This document shows positions 21,512-33,278 of a stretch of 64,000 nucleotides of DNA, piece by piece. The notes under the pieces were generated by a model that saw only the letters and a list, made by a program, of their open reading frames with translations, did not search any database and was not told where the DNA came from. Each line of letters starts with the position of its first letter. Within the stretch, counting starts at the first letter, position 1. Location: positions 48,508,758 to 48,572,757 of the forward strand of contig OX485805.1 of the NCBI GenBank assembly GCA_950295325.1, in the 5' to 3' direction. A program made the position numbers and the translations under genes. This DNA comes from Polytrichum commune (taxonomy: Eukaryota; Streptophyta; Polytrichopsida; Polytrichales; Polytrichaceae).

Positions 21512-24500
21512 AAAGAATTCCATTTTTTTCTAGAAAAATACGAAGTCTTTTGTTGTGGTGGATCTTTTTAGATTAAGGTTTGCTCTTTACATGTACTAGT
21601 TCCTCAATCGTCCCAAAACCAACCCTCAATCTTGTCCAAGTTACTCAAATCACATAGTATCCACAAAATATTACAATAAACTATTTCTCCCATTGTGCAC
21701 AATAGACCAAAACCCGGATTTGGGCGAACCAACTCATACACTCGTTCCTTGTTGGATGCCTAAACCCTTGCCTCCAAGGAACTAGTGTACGGGTTGGTTC
21801 GCCCCAACCCCAAAACTCAAGACCCAAATTATGCCTTCTTTGTAAACCAAATCTAGAAAAAACAACATTTTGCCTAGTGTGTACCCTCACTCCTCCGAGT
21901 AACCTCAACACCCTCAACTTCTCTAAGCATCGAAACATTCAATCTCTCAACCCCATAAGCTTTCTAAATACAAATCCTTCATCCCCTCAAGAATACTCAC
22001 AAAAATGCCTCACCACCCTTCTTCTACCCCTTAAATCATCTTGCTCCTTACCTCCTTCGGCCAATAGGAAACCATTAGGGTTAGGGCATCAAAAAATCCT
22101 AAGTGGTTAGGTGACGGCCGCCACTGCCAATAGATCTTAACATTTCCTAACCTCAAGTCATCCCTACCAAGCACTCCCTGTCGAAACCCTTGCTAGCCCC
22201 CTTAACAATCTTGCCAATTTTTGTTTCTAGCAAAGGTTACGATCGCCAACCCTTCGCATTCCGCCATGCTAATGGTTAGCTCCTCCTACCCCGGACCTTC
22301 TAGTTCATAAGAGGGGAACCAACCCTCCTACTTTACTTTCGGGACTCACCCCTTAAGCGGTAACCCATTTCTTCGATGTGGACTTCCACCATGGAAGTCC
22401 AGTCCTATGTTGATCATCGCGTTGCCGGAGCAACACTACAACAACCCAAACCATACTAGGCAACTATGGCCTCACAATGGGTCAAAGCCCATGAAGGCCG
22501 TGCCGTTCGGCCTCGGGTGAGTGAGGCCAAACCACCTCACCCATATAAGCCTCTAGGACTCTACGCGGGGCCCCTACCCCACCGTCAAGAAACCTCTTGT
22601 CTCTCTACCAGAGCCCTACATTGGGTGCCCGTACCCATGCCCATGGGTTTTGGGTGGGCATGAGTGGGCATGGGTGGGCATGGCTGCGATATTATTGTTC
22701 ATGGGTGGGCATGGGTGGGGCACAATTACACAATCATACAAGACACATTACACAATTACACAATACACATTACATAATTTTTGAATACATGGGCGCAATT
22801 TGAATAGCATGGGTGAGCACATGTCATGCTATGTGTGGGCATGGGTGCGCACATGTCATGCTATGGGTGGGCATGGGTGGGCATAGGTCACTGCTGATGG
22901 GCATGGTCTGGGTATGGGTGCAATTAAAAAGGAAAATGTTGGGCTATGCTCTCTACCAAGAGTTGGGGCCAAGTAGACATTTTCCCTTAGCCGCTGGGCC
23001 TAGAAGCCCCCAGCAGCTTCAAACCATCATAACTTCCTTGTATGATATCTAATGCTAACAAGCAACCACTCCATCTTTATCTACGCTTCACGTAGATGCC
23101 GATGGACTCCTCACTTGCCCCATTTAGGGAAGTATTGAGGAAGTTAGGGCCACTTCACACATGAGCCAAGAGCCGTGACCTTGTAATGGTGAGGACCCTT
23201 GACTCTCATCCAAAGGCCGTACCATGGGTGTTGGGAAAGCCATTTTATGTAGTCTTTGGCCCTCAAGCATAGTGTGAAGTGAGAATGAACCATGTTGCGG
23301 GACCATTGCATATTTTGTTGGCGGAAAAAGAGGGGAGGATTTGGTTTAATATAATATGTCTCCAAGTTTATCAATTTAAGATAACTACTTGGTGGTGTTT
23401 GTCTGTCTTGGAATCTGTCCTGGAATTTGCCATGCAGTCTGTCCTGAAATCTGTCCTGCTGGAAAAAATATTAAAAAAATCATGGTCTCCCGGAATTTGC
23501 GTCAAGCCCACCTCTTGGAGGTGGGTCTGACGCAAATTCCGGTAGACCATGCACCCTTATCCACAACTAGCCATGTAGGACTCCATGTAGACTTTTCATC
23601 CACGAACTTTTCTTTGGGCCTTTAGGCCTTCACCTCCTAGTGTGAAGTGAACTTGGACGGTCTCCGCCTTTTCGACCAATGAGAGCTCTTACATTGCCAT
23701 GGTCAAGGGCCTTCAGCCTTGTGTGTGAAGTGGCCCTTAGTCCTGTTCGAACCTTGGGAATCCCGGGAATCACTCCCAGGCACTGCTGTACCAGGGTGTT
23801 GTGCCGAGACAGCGCCCCACGTACTCAAATTGCCATAACTCCTAGCTCACACCTCCGATCGAGGTGATCTTGAGCATTCTAGAATCACCACGCCATGAGC
23901 TACGCATAGTTTATGGCCTTGTCCTCGTGCCTCCTAGTCTCCGTGGGTGGGAGGCGTTCCCAACGCCCGGGGCCCTCACCCACACTAGGATCACTCGGGC
24001 CCTCTCACCAATGGTGCCACAAGTCCCGGGTGTCACTCCGGGGTCCCCCTTGTGCCCATGGTTTTTCGGCACTCCTCATGGAGAGGTGCGCGACACTCCC
24101 AGTCTTGAACTCAAGACCAATTCTCAACTAAACAACTAACTAGAACATGATTAATACATCATCATACTAACATCTATCTACATGCATACTTAGAATAGCA
24201 ATAACACCCGCAAAATCCCTACATTTTAAATACTAACCGGCCCACATCACAACAACATGTGAATTAAGCCAATGAGAGTTTGGTAGAAATCAAGTTGTTT
24301 GGTTGTGAACAATCACCAATAATAATATCCCACTTTTTTTTAACTTGATCTATTATTATATCTTTATAATGTTTAAAATTATAGTAGATTACTAATAAGT
24401 CTACATGCATTGTACATTCAATGAAATTGGGCTAGACTTTGGGTAACTTATGAATCCTAATATATTTGGGCTTGGATGAATATAATATCTAAATTCTTAT

Positions 24501-25780
24501 TTTGTTTGGGACAAAACTCCTATGTTGCAATCAATTTGTATTTATTACACTCTAGTTTTGCCACCTGTAGGATTTGGGGTTTATTATATATTTAATATGC
24601 ATGTATTTCTTTGATTCTATATTGTAGTAGGTTTCAAGTACTCTACATAATGTGCTTACATTGGCTGACCTTTAACTTGGGGATTGGACTAATAATATAT
24701 TTCTTGCCGATATACCATAGCCTATGTATAGGGCGACTTCGTGTTGTTGTCATCCATATATTAATTTGAGACAATGAAAAGCCTCAAATCACCCGATATA
24801 GTGTTCATTGCAGTAATGACAATAATTACAATGATGACAATATGATGTGTGTGAGCGTGCGGTCTGAATCCTTTGGTGGATTATTTTGATGTCAAAACCC
24901 ATGATATAGATGTTTGGGCTTAATATTTATACAATCGAGCAAAAGTCTTCACAATAGCAATGCCAATGGATTTAGATAATTTGTCTATTGCCCAACATCT
25001 TGACACTTTATGATATGCTTGCATCCATACTGTAGCTTATTGTCTTTAGTTGCATCGATTCCCTAAAGAAGATTATGTTAATATGTAACGTGAGGCTCCC
25101 CCAACCCTAGATGTTAAAGGTGGGCCGCACCATCTCTTGTGTGAAGGATTTTATTACAAATGAGATTCCATTATTGAAAGACAAGAATAGACAATAATGG
25201 CAAAAAATATATAATAATTATGTCATTTGTCATCTTTCTATTGATAGGATTTTACACCACAAATTATAAATGGTTATTGAAGGTCTACCTTGTTTCTTTT
25301 GTGGTGTGTAGCTACCATGTTATTATGTGACCAATGCCAATGAGGTTGGTACATAACATGCTTAACTCCACCTTTGATTTTTTTGCCTTCATGTGGGTTT
25401 GTCTTTGGCATAAGAAATCTTCAGGACTTGCTACGTTTTTGAATGAATGCTAACTTGTTTTTTAGGATTATCAACTTTGTATGTGATAACAACTCTAGTA
25501 TTCATGTTGATTAGATATGATGATCGCTATTTGGAAAACTTGGATGAAAAATTACAAGAGAATTTAACACATGTTAAAGATGATTAAAGATGAGGCTCAT
25601 CAAATGTCCCCACCTTTAAGTTTGCTTGTAAGTTTTTGAAGCATTGTATGATTATTTGGCAAATGATTAATGATACCAACTATATATGTATATGGAGTTG
25701 AAAAAACAATTCATCACAATATTGATTTTTTTAAATTGTTAGTACATGTATAGTTGTTAGATATGGACATGGTTAGTAGG
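21512..25780. other. Gene-free interval with G-rich minisatellite and foldbacks
   Basis: No coding gene is supported. 22615-22930 repeats GGGCATGGGTG units with an ACACAATTACACAAT block inside. 23145-23738 is flanked by imperfect inverted copies of TTAGGGCCACTTCACACA and contains the hairpin at 23481-23551. 24795-24910 matches a MITE-like sequence in the MLO gene. The remainder to 25780 is AT-rich without visible structure. Confidence 0.6.
23481..23551. repeat. Long hairpin, 34-bp stem with 3-base loop
   Basis: Arms 23481-23514 and 23518-23551 pair with only three mismatched positions around TTG. Core CCGGAATTTGCGTCA pairs with TGACGCAAATTCCGG; the outer ends are CATGGTCT and AGACCATG. Confidence 0.9.
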
Positions 25781-25792
25781 TAAGAAGGACAA

Positions 25793-25894
25793 TTTCCCCT
25801 TGTCTGGTGGGCATCGGGCCATTTGACAATACGAACGGACACTTCATTCACGCCAGCCCCTTTAAATAGGGACCGGAGTTTCTATCTATCTATC
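25793..25894 (+). mobile_element. 102-bp 3'-end fragment of the same retrotransposon family (or SINE with LINE tail)
   Basis: Flanked by exact 12-bp duplications TAAGAAGGACAA (25781-25792, 25895-25906). Its sequence aligns with the sense 3' end of the 12.3-kb element: TGGGCATCGG, CGAACGGACACTT, ATTCACG, then a small stem (CCCT...AGGG) and GGAGTTTC, ending in (TATC)n instead of (TTC)n. It is either an extreme 5' truncation or a SINE that shares the LINE tail. Orientation is opposite to the 12.3-kb copy. Confidence 0.75.
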
Positions 25895-27142
25895 TAAGAA
25901 GGACAACTGAGTAGTTTTTTCTTTGCATGATATGTTATGTATAACAATGTATTATCACACGACATCTGTTAGATGATACGAGGTTGTTAGTTATTTTGTG
26001 TCAAATGATTTATTTTTATATTAATTCATATTAAAACTTAATTTATAAAATAATTATATTTGCGACTCAATTGATTTATTGAATCATGTCACAGGTGAAG
26101 AACATCCTATGGATACCCATAACTTTATAGAACCATTTTACGCCATAATATATCTCATTGGTGGAGCCTTAACCCATCTCATATTATTGGTCCATGAAAT
26201 AAAGATTAATCCACTTATTGAACCCTAAATTCTTGACTAGTGAATGTTCACGTCTTGAGGCCCAAGAGGGGTAGAGGGGAGGGACCTCATTCTCATTGGC
26301 ATTATTCATCAAATTGAGCCTTATGGAATTAAATTAAAGCTCAATATTTTGTTCAATAACATTCTTATATTCGTTTAATTAAGGGTTAGAGACGGCTTGA
26401 TTGAGATACCAAGTGAGAGGGGTAAGTAAATTTGAGAGTGAATATTCATACTTTATAAATGTTTAGTCTTAGATTTATGTATTGTGATTGTGTTTATTCT
26501 TTCTTTTTATTTGTTTTTCACTACATGATTTGTTGATTATCTTTTCTTTGATGTGTTATGTAAAACAATATATAATTATACGATGTAGAGTGCATATTTA
26601 AAAGTTGCTCATGGTGATTTTAAAAATCCACTCAGCCATAACCTACATTCTTCATGATCATTCATGTGTACAAATCAATCATCATAAATCTCAAAATCAG
26701 CTTGTTGAACTTGGCAAAGTGGTCCGAAATCCATCTAATTACCGGTAATATAGGCCATCATTCTCACTAACCCATGTTCTAATGAATGTGATAGTTGAAA
26801 ATCGTGTACTACTATGCACAAAAGCCCAAGCCTTGAAATGTGGAGCCTTATTTTAAACCACCTATAAAGTTTGTTATTGAAATTAGTCCTTACATGATTG
26901 GAATTTTGGTAATCTATAGATTTCCAATGGGATCCTGATTGGGAATAAATGATTAGACCTCATGCCCATGCTGCCCGCCACCTCCCCAGGTTTTTCCCAC
27001 CATACTCACCTTTTACATTTATAATCCCTAACCTTTCCATGTTTTTAAAAATTGATCATATGTTTGTGATTTGTGTTATTTATACTTTTTTGGAGGGAGG
27101 GGGGGGGGTCTTAAATTTTGGCACATGGCCCTTATCTTTGGA

Positions 27143-27223
27143 TTATTATTATTATTATTATTATTATGGTGGGGAATTGCGTAGTGACAACTACTATCAC
27201 CACCACCACCATGACCACCACCA
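27143..27223. repeat. Microsatellites (ATT)n and (CAC)n
   Basis: An (ATT)n tract at 27143-27166 and a CACCACCACC-type tract at 27200-27223. Confidence 0.9.
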
Positions 27224-27880
27224 AGTCTTCTCTTGTATATAAATATATGAATTGATGTTTTATGAGATAATATTACAAGCAACTAGTTGTAAGAGTGCTC
27301 TACCCTATTATTATCCAACAAAAATGGCTAATTTCTGTCGGTTGTCCGATGAAGGCCAAACTGTGACTCATTTTGGAGACCACTTCAGATCAACACTCAC
27401 TTACATATAATTGGACTCCACTTGAAGTTACCAACACCATAGTATTACAACACATATGTGGCCAAATTGTTGGCTACCAAACCTTGACCCAATTCAAAGA
27501 CCACCCCCAATATTCAAGTTTGAAGCCCTCATATGAGTTTCATTTTGAAGGGCTCTCAAATTTCAACTCTCCAGTTGAAGGGCTAGTTCAAATCCAAGAC
27601 GTCAATCCAAGAATATAAAAATGAAATAAAAACATTCATATTAAACATGTGCATGAATTATATGGTACATGTTTCCAGTACAATGTGAAGAAGTGAGAAT
27701 CAACCATCGAACTCCACTTCTTGTAGTGACAATGCCCATCGCTTGTTGCTTCTTGTGGCGAGCATATTATATTGAGGACTTCAAGTGATGTCTTCATTTT
27801 CAATTTGGGATTGCGTTTTGAAGGGTTGTTTTGAGAGAGGTATATTTTGAAGGGCCAAATCACGTTTGAAGGGCATTGAA

Positions 27881-29603
27881 GAAGAAGAAGAACTCTGGTC
27901 TCCGAAGGAGGCTGGAGTGAATAGAGTGTTTGTTTGTAGAACATCCTTGGCCACGCCCTAGGGCAATGGCATTAGATGTAGAACTATTTCATCCTTTGCA
28001 GGGAGTAGACACTATATTAGTAACTAATAATTGGTTAACCAACAACCGGTAGCATGCGACTGTTGTTAGTGGGGTACGTCTATCTAGTGTAGTGGCATTG
28101 TTTTACAGGGTAAAATGTATCTGGTTATAAGTTAGTTTATTTAGTTATACTAGGTTTTGAAGGTTTGTGATAGATTGTCAATTCTCTAGTCTTTGTTTAT
28201 GGACTAGTATTAAGTGTGCCTATTGTGTGGCAATTATGTTAATTTGTTGGAATGTGTTTATTTTTATTTTTATGAGAGGGAGTTTGAGTTTTGTTTCCAG
28301 GTTTTTCATTGATGGGATGTGTGTAGTGGCTCTTGCGCCTGTGACTAGTATCATGAGTGGGGCTACATTCCATCCCCTTGTTGTGATGTTGTTGATGAGC
28401 AGTTGGTATTTTGTGGTTTTCCTATCAAGGGTTTCTGCGGCAAATATGTCGTTACAGTATGTAAATTCTATGAATTGTATGGTGATTCATGTTGTAGGGG
28501 GCTTCTGGTGGGGGGTGGTTATATGGATGTCCTATGACGCATAGTATGTCTGGTTTAAACATGGCGTTGCAATGGCATCTCTGGGTGCCACATGTGCATG
28601 GCAATAGCCATGTTGGCACAATATTTTCTTGGGGTCGTTCGGTGTAGGTTCCCACATTCATAAGTGTATAGTGTCTACATATTTTATTTGACATAATTGC
28701 TTTATGTACTTCCCATACAACTTTGTTATGTTGTTTTGTTATAAGTGCATGAATGTGTTGTTGTTTGCATTTGAGTAGTACATGTAACCATGTATCTGCA
28801 TTTGATGAGTTGCAAATGGGGCACGTTTTTGATGGGTAAGCTTCTCTACCAAAGAAGAGCTGCTTCCGAGCGTGGCCCATGTGATGTCCCGTTCGGAATT
28901 TGATTAGACATGTTTTTTTGTTCATCCGTAATACTTGGATTTTTCCAAAAATTGTTTGATAATGTCTTGTCAATGTCCTTGTTTTCGAGCTACTTGTGTA
29001 GTTGGTGTGTTTGGTTAGCTATGACTTCTAAATTATGGTTTTTGTCATATTTTAGGACGTGTTTTCCAAGGTGTCGTATGGGGCCTTTGTCTGGTGTTTC
29101 TTGCATTGAGTGCCACCAATCTTTTTGGAGGTAGTATGGTGTAGGGTGTGCATGTTCATGTGGCATTGAGGGGGGTCTCTATGATCTAGTTTGCATCCTA
29201 ATTTGGCTAATGTGTCTGCTTGTTTATTGCCATTTATGTTAGCATGGGCTTTGACTTTATGGAGTGTGATGATTTGTGTGCGGGATTGTAGCATTGTGGT
29301 CATGGAATCAAGGATTTTTTTTTGTATGGGTGGCTATTATGTAGTGTGGGGTGTTGATTTGAGTGTTTAGTGAATATACGACATTAAGGCAATCCGTGAA
29401 GATATTAGTTGGTTCGTCACAATATGTGGTGGTTAGGAGTTGGAGAGTGTGGTGCATGGCCATCATTTCTGCTCATAGTATGTTTTGTAGCCCTGGTAGT
29501 CTTACTGCAATTTTTAGATTCTTTATAGAGTTATAGATACCATATCCTGCTTTTTTGCGTTTCCAATGTCCTTGAAATGTTTCTTTAGGTGGTTTGAATG
29601 ATC
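27881..29603 (-). mobile_element. 5'-truncated copy of the dual-endonuclease retrotransposon family
   Basis: On the minus strand it keeps the end of RNase H (VKAHANINGNKQADTLAKLG near 29230), the post-RNase H region, CPIC...WLHVLLKC, KPDILCV and, after a frame break near 28480-28510, QFIEFTYCND, RKTTKY and VTGARATT. It ends in the hairpin (GGTCTCC...GGAGGC) and GAAGAAGAAG. The 5' end stops inside the codons for the first RNase H Asp (GATCCAT near 29601). Short duplications CATTGAA (27874-27880, 29604-29610) flank it. It is about 1.7 kb long and diverged from the 12.3-kb copy, so it derives from a different source element. Confidence 0.85.
28452..28973 (-). pseudogene. CCHC knuckle and N-terminal REL fragment of the truncated copy
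   Basis: The frame shows KTCLIKFRTGHHMG, CPICNSSNADTWLHVLLKC and KPDILCVIGHPY, colinear with the 7015-6437 frame of the long copy. It ends before the QFIEFTYCND block, which continues in another frame at about 28475-28300. Confidence 0.8.
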
Positions 29604-29700
29604 CATTGAAAGCTTTGAAGGCTTCAATCTTGAACACTGACCACCCCTAGGTCTCTTCCTTCAGGGCCATAGCCAATTAAGGTGATACCAGTACAACACA

Positions 29701-29709
29701 GGTCTGCAT
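29701..29709. repeat. 9-bp target-site duplication (left)
   Basis: GGTCTGCAT, repeated at 31157-31165. Confidence 0.85.
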
Positions 29710-31156
29710 GGCCGGGGATTCGTGGCACTCAAGTAAAGTCATCCAGTAACGAAAATTGGATGAGTCCATCAAGAAGCTCGGATGGAGCTTACTTTAGTGA
29801 AACACCTCCGAGTTGGCATGTAAGACCTATTTTCTCCCTCATAGTTATTTTGTAAATATTAATTAGTTGGCAAGGGGCAATGATGTGGCCTTGGATGCTC
29901 TAAGCCTATTTTCTAACCTCCCATGAGTTGTTTCCAAGACCATGATGTGGCTTTGAATTCCACATGATTATTTTGATAAATATCGCAAGATATCAACGTG
30001 TGCAATATATAATTATGACGTGTTGTCATAGACATTTTTTTGTTTGTTCATAATTCATTTATTTTGCACGGGTGTGATTGCTCAAACATTTGTAATATGT
30101 CAAAATAATATATATCACCTTATGATAAATTGGTAAACTAAAAAACTAAAATCAATAAAAAAATATAATTATTATAAGATACTTATTTCAAAATAAATAA
30201 TATACAACATGTGATTTTAAAGATAATACAATATGTGATGAGGATAAATTATTACAATAATTGAGATAGGCTATAGTCAGAAACTTATGATTTTTTGAGT
30301 ATACCCCATCCATAACGTTGTCCCACAAGTCTAATTCCAAATAACATATCATTTATTTATACCTTATATAATACCACCTAAAAAAATAAAATTTATATTT
30401 ATAATTTTTTTTGTTATATGTTTTATATTCTATCTTCATTGTTTCATTTTGATCATCTTATGAACACTTGCACTAATCTATCATTAGAATGACAAAGATA
30501 ATTTTAAATGGTAAGTCACAAAATTAGAACCTCAATGTTAATGAGGAGTTTCTAATGTTTTTGACCTCCAAGTTAATTAAGTGCTTGATTGATGGTTTCA
30601 CTTCCGGAATGAAATCCCAATCAATTGCTTATTTACTAATTAGAAGTGCACATATATTGGATTTTAGACCTCGAAGGTGAAGTGCACTCAATATGGGATT
30701 TGTAGTCAAGCGGCCTTCAAGAATGCAAGGGCAATGTTTTTTTGAAGTTGGGCAAGGCGGACAACAATTTTCGGTCGGGTCTAGAAAATTTCTCTAGAAG
30801 GTTCCCCCAACCCGGATTTGATACCTCCGAAAGTTCATGAGGGGGTATTTAATGTCCGCCCATGTTAATTTTTCTTTAAAATAACCGGATTAGTAATGAT
30901 AGGTTGGCAACACAAGATGCCCCCACGTGCTTCTATATGAGGCATTATTATTATTTTTATGTCTATACCCCTTTATATTGGTGCCTTAAGTATTAGATTA
31001 GACTAGGATCTTTAAAACTACTAAAACTTGGTATTTTTGAAACCCTTGAGACAAGGAGCCGACGACGTATGAAAATGTCTAAAGTGGTTCATCTCATCCG
31101 CAAAGATGAATGAACTCTCACTAATGAAAATACATGAGTGCCACGAATCCCCGGCC
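29710..31156. mobile_element. Non-autonomous Mutator-type (MULE) DNA transposon
   Basis: The 1,447-bp element has perfect 22-bp terminal inverted repeats, left 29710-29731 starting GGCCGGGGATTCGTGGCACT and right 31135-31156 its complement, and exact 9-bp flanking duplications GGTCTGCAT, the duplication length of Mutator-family elements. The interior is AT-rich and has no transposase frame. The right end is 254 bp upstream of the PSF3 start codon, inside its promoter or 5' UTR region. Confidence 0.85.
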
Positions 31157-31165
31157 GGTCTGCAT
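31157..31165. repeat. 9-bp target-site duplication (right)
   Basis: GGTCTGCAT, matching 29701-29709. Confidence 0.85.
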
Positions 31166-31409
31166 GTGGCTACATGTCCTAGGTAGGCAGAGCAGCTTCA
31201 TCCACGATGGATGAGTTTACGAGGATGGATAGAAGCCCATGTCACCCAGCCTACAGAAATTTGATTCAAAGTTTGGCGCCATTCCCCCTCATCGACTCGC
31301 ACTAGGGTTTCAATTCCAAATCCAATTCCTTCTCCGAGGCTTTCAATCTCTCGCTCGCAGATCGCTCAAACCCTCTCTCTCAACTCTGTCGCACCAATTC
31401 GCGGCCACT

Positions 31410-33278
31410 ATGGCCACGGCCAATTACTATGATATCGGTGACATCCTCATGGAAGACGAGGTACTTCACATTCACCACTTTTCAGACGAATCGGCATGTG
31501 CCAACAATGTGTAGAGAGAATTTGCAGTACCTTCAACCGCTTCTTGTTGATCTCACAGTTCACAGGGCTTCTGCAGGCTGTGTCTACTGTGTTTCTTCAC
31601 AAGGCGAATGGCGCAGGATTCCTCGACCCAGCCTCGGAGGACAATAATGTGAGCTAGCTCTCCCAGGTTTTGCTTCGATTTTCTGTTTCCATGCTTCTGT
31701 TATGGATTGCTATCTCTCGTGATTGGGGTTTTAGGTCTTCTCTGTACTTGTGTTGATGGTGGATGTTCAATTCTCTGTTTCGATGCCTCTGTTTTGGGTG
31801 GCTATCTGTTGGGATTGGGGTTCTACTTCTTCTTTGTAATCTTGTGGATGGTGGATGCTCGATTTGCAGTGTCCACGCCTCTTTTTTTGATTGCTATCTG
31901 TTGGGATTGGGGTTCTACTTCTCCGTAGTCGTGTTGATGGTGGATGGATGTCTTTTGTCACTGGTTTTTGATGCAGGTGGCGCGAGGATCAGTGGTGGAG
32001 ATTCCCCTCTGGTTAGCACAAGACTTGCACCAGCGCCAAATTGTGCATGTGAAGCTACCTAGTGGCTTTAGTCCAAGGTTTGTCTCTCGCCTACCCTCAA
32101 GGAGGGTGTCAATCGTGGTTGAAGATGTTTGCTTTCTTTCTGTGTGAAGTGAGGTACATGTATCTGAATTAGAATTTGCGTGTGAATTTGTACCAGGGTG
32201 AGGAAGGAAGTGCAAGCAGACCCTGCATGTGTAGACCTGCGCAGCAAGTGCCCTTACTTCTATGAAATGGGATGCAAGTTGGTCTCTTTGTAAGTTCTTG
32301 GCTGTATGACTATATCTGCAAGTCTTATTATAAGGAACTTGGTGAGAATTGGGCCTAGCATTCAGAAATTTCATCAGGCAAGGATGAGTAATGTGGAAGC
32401 CTGGATGTGTTAACATTCTGGGGCTATTTATGCACTGACGACGTTTCAAATTAGGACAAATTAGGAAGGTCAGTTGTTTATGTGATATGCATCTGACATT
32501 GCATAAATGGGTTCAGAACAGGGGATCCTACACTTGGTGCATTCCTTTTATCCACTTTCCAAGGGCGTTATCGGGATTTATTGTGCAAAGCTCTGATATC
32601 AACGGTTACAGGAAGTCCAAAGTTCATGAATCTTCTCACAGAAGAGGAAGCTCATTGTAAGCGCCTTACTTGGTGTGTTGTGCTGTGCTGATTTTGTCAT
32701 CAAGATCAGGATACAGCTTGAAAGCATGTCTTTGTCAATTGATTCCCTACCCTAAGTGTCTTTTTCGAGAAGGTAGTGCTTGGTTGTTGAAGTTCAACAG
32801 ATGTCATCACAGTAAGCTCTCATATCTTAGTTTACCTGTATTCTCCAGCAGTTTGTTGAAGTGATTGAACCCTTGATTGAGCTCAGCAGCTGATATCATG
32901 TGACATGTTGACATTTGCCAATATGAATAAGTTGAATGGTTACTTGCCTAGAGATTTTTATCGTTATTCAACTGCAAGTGCTCTCATTTCATCACTAGAC
33001 CTCATTGGTGTTCATTGTGAATCCTGTGGGGTGCCTTTTGTCAGGTTATTTGATGTTAATAATAATAATGTATGGTTTTGCAGGATAGAAATCTCCTTTG
33101 CATAGTCTCTACAGTGCAGTTTCAGACAGTAACTAATAGGTGTTTTGTTATTGAAGTGTTTGAAGCAGGAAGAGACTCTATGCGAGCCTTCCAAAAATGG
33201 CGACTTCAAGGTCCAAGACTAGAAAGGGCAGCAATACTAGGAAGGAAGAGGGGCAGGGAGGTCCCTATGTGGACTTGA
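31410..33278 (+). CDS. PSF3: GINS complex subunit 3 (PSF3)
   Basis: Six exons (31410-31460, 31577-31648, 31977-32077, 32197-32289, 32517-32656, 33157-33278) splice through GT-AG sites in consistent phases into 192 codons, the normal PSF3 length. The protein starts MATANYYDIGDILMEDE (family NYYDIDDI...ME.E), then VFLHKANGAGFLDPASEDNN, VVEIPLWLAQDLHQRQIV, DLRSKCPYFYEMGCKL, LGAFLLSTFQGRYRDLL, and ends FQKWRLQGPRLERAAILGRK, all in the family order. PSF3 is one of four GINS subunits (with PSF1, PSF2, SLD5) of the CMG replicative helicase in the nucleus. The first intron acceptor (GCTTCTGCAG ending at 31576) was chosen because it keeps phase. The gene appears intact; a MULE end sits 254 bp upstream of the start. 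Confidence 0.93.
31680..31955. repeat. 92-bp tandem repeat in PSF3 intron 2
   Basis: About three diverged units; GCTATCT recurs at 31709, 31801 and 31893, each followed by ...GATTGGGGTT. The whole array is inside the intron 31649-31976. Confidence 0.85.

Noticed and set aside
22615-22930. Telomere-like or CRISPR-like array (GGGCATGGGTG units)
   Set aside because: Units are irregular and lack spacers; a plant minisatellite is the simpler reading.
29711-31156. Possible LTR retrotransposon ends (GGTCTGCATG twice)
   Set aside because: The direct repeat is only 9-10 bp and is adjoined by inverted ends, which fits a Mutator-type target duplication instead.
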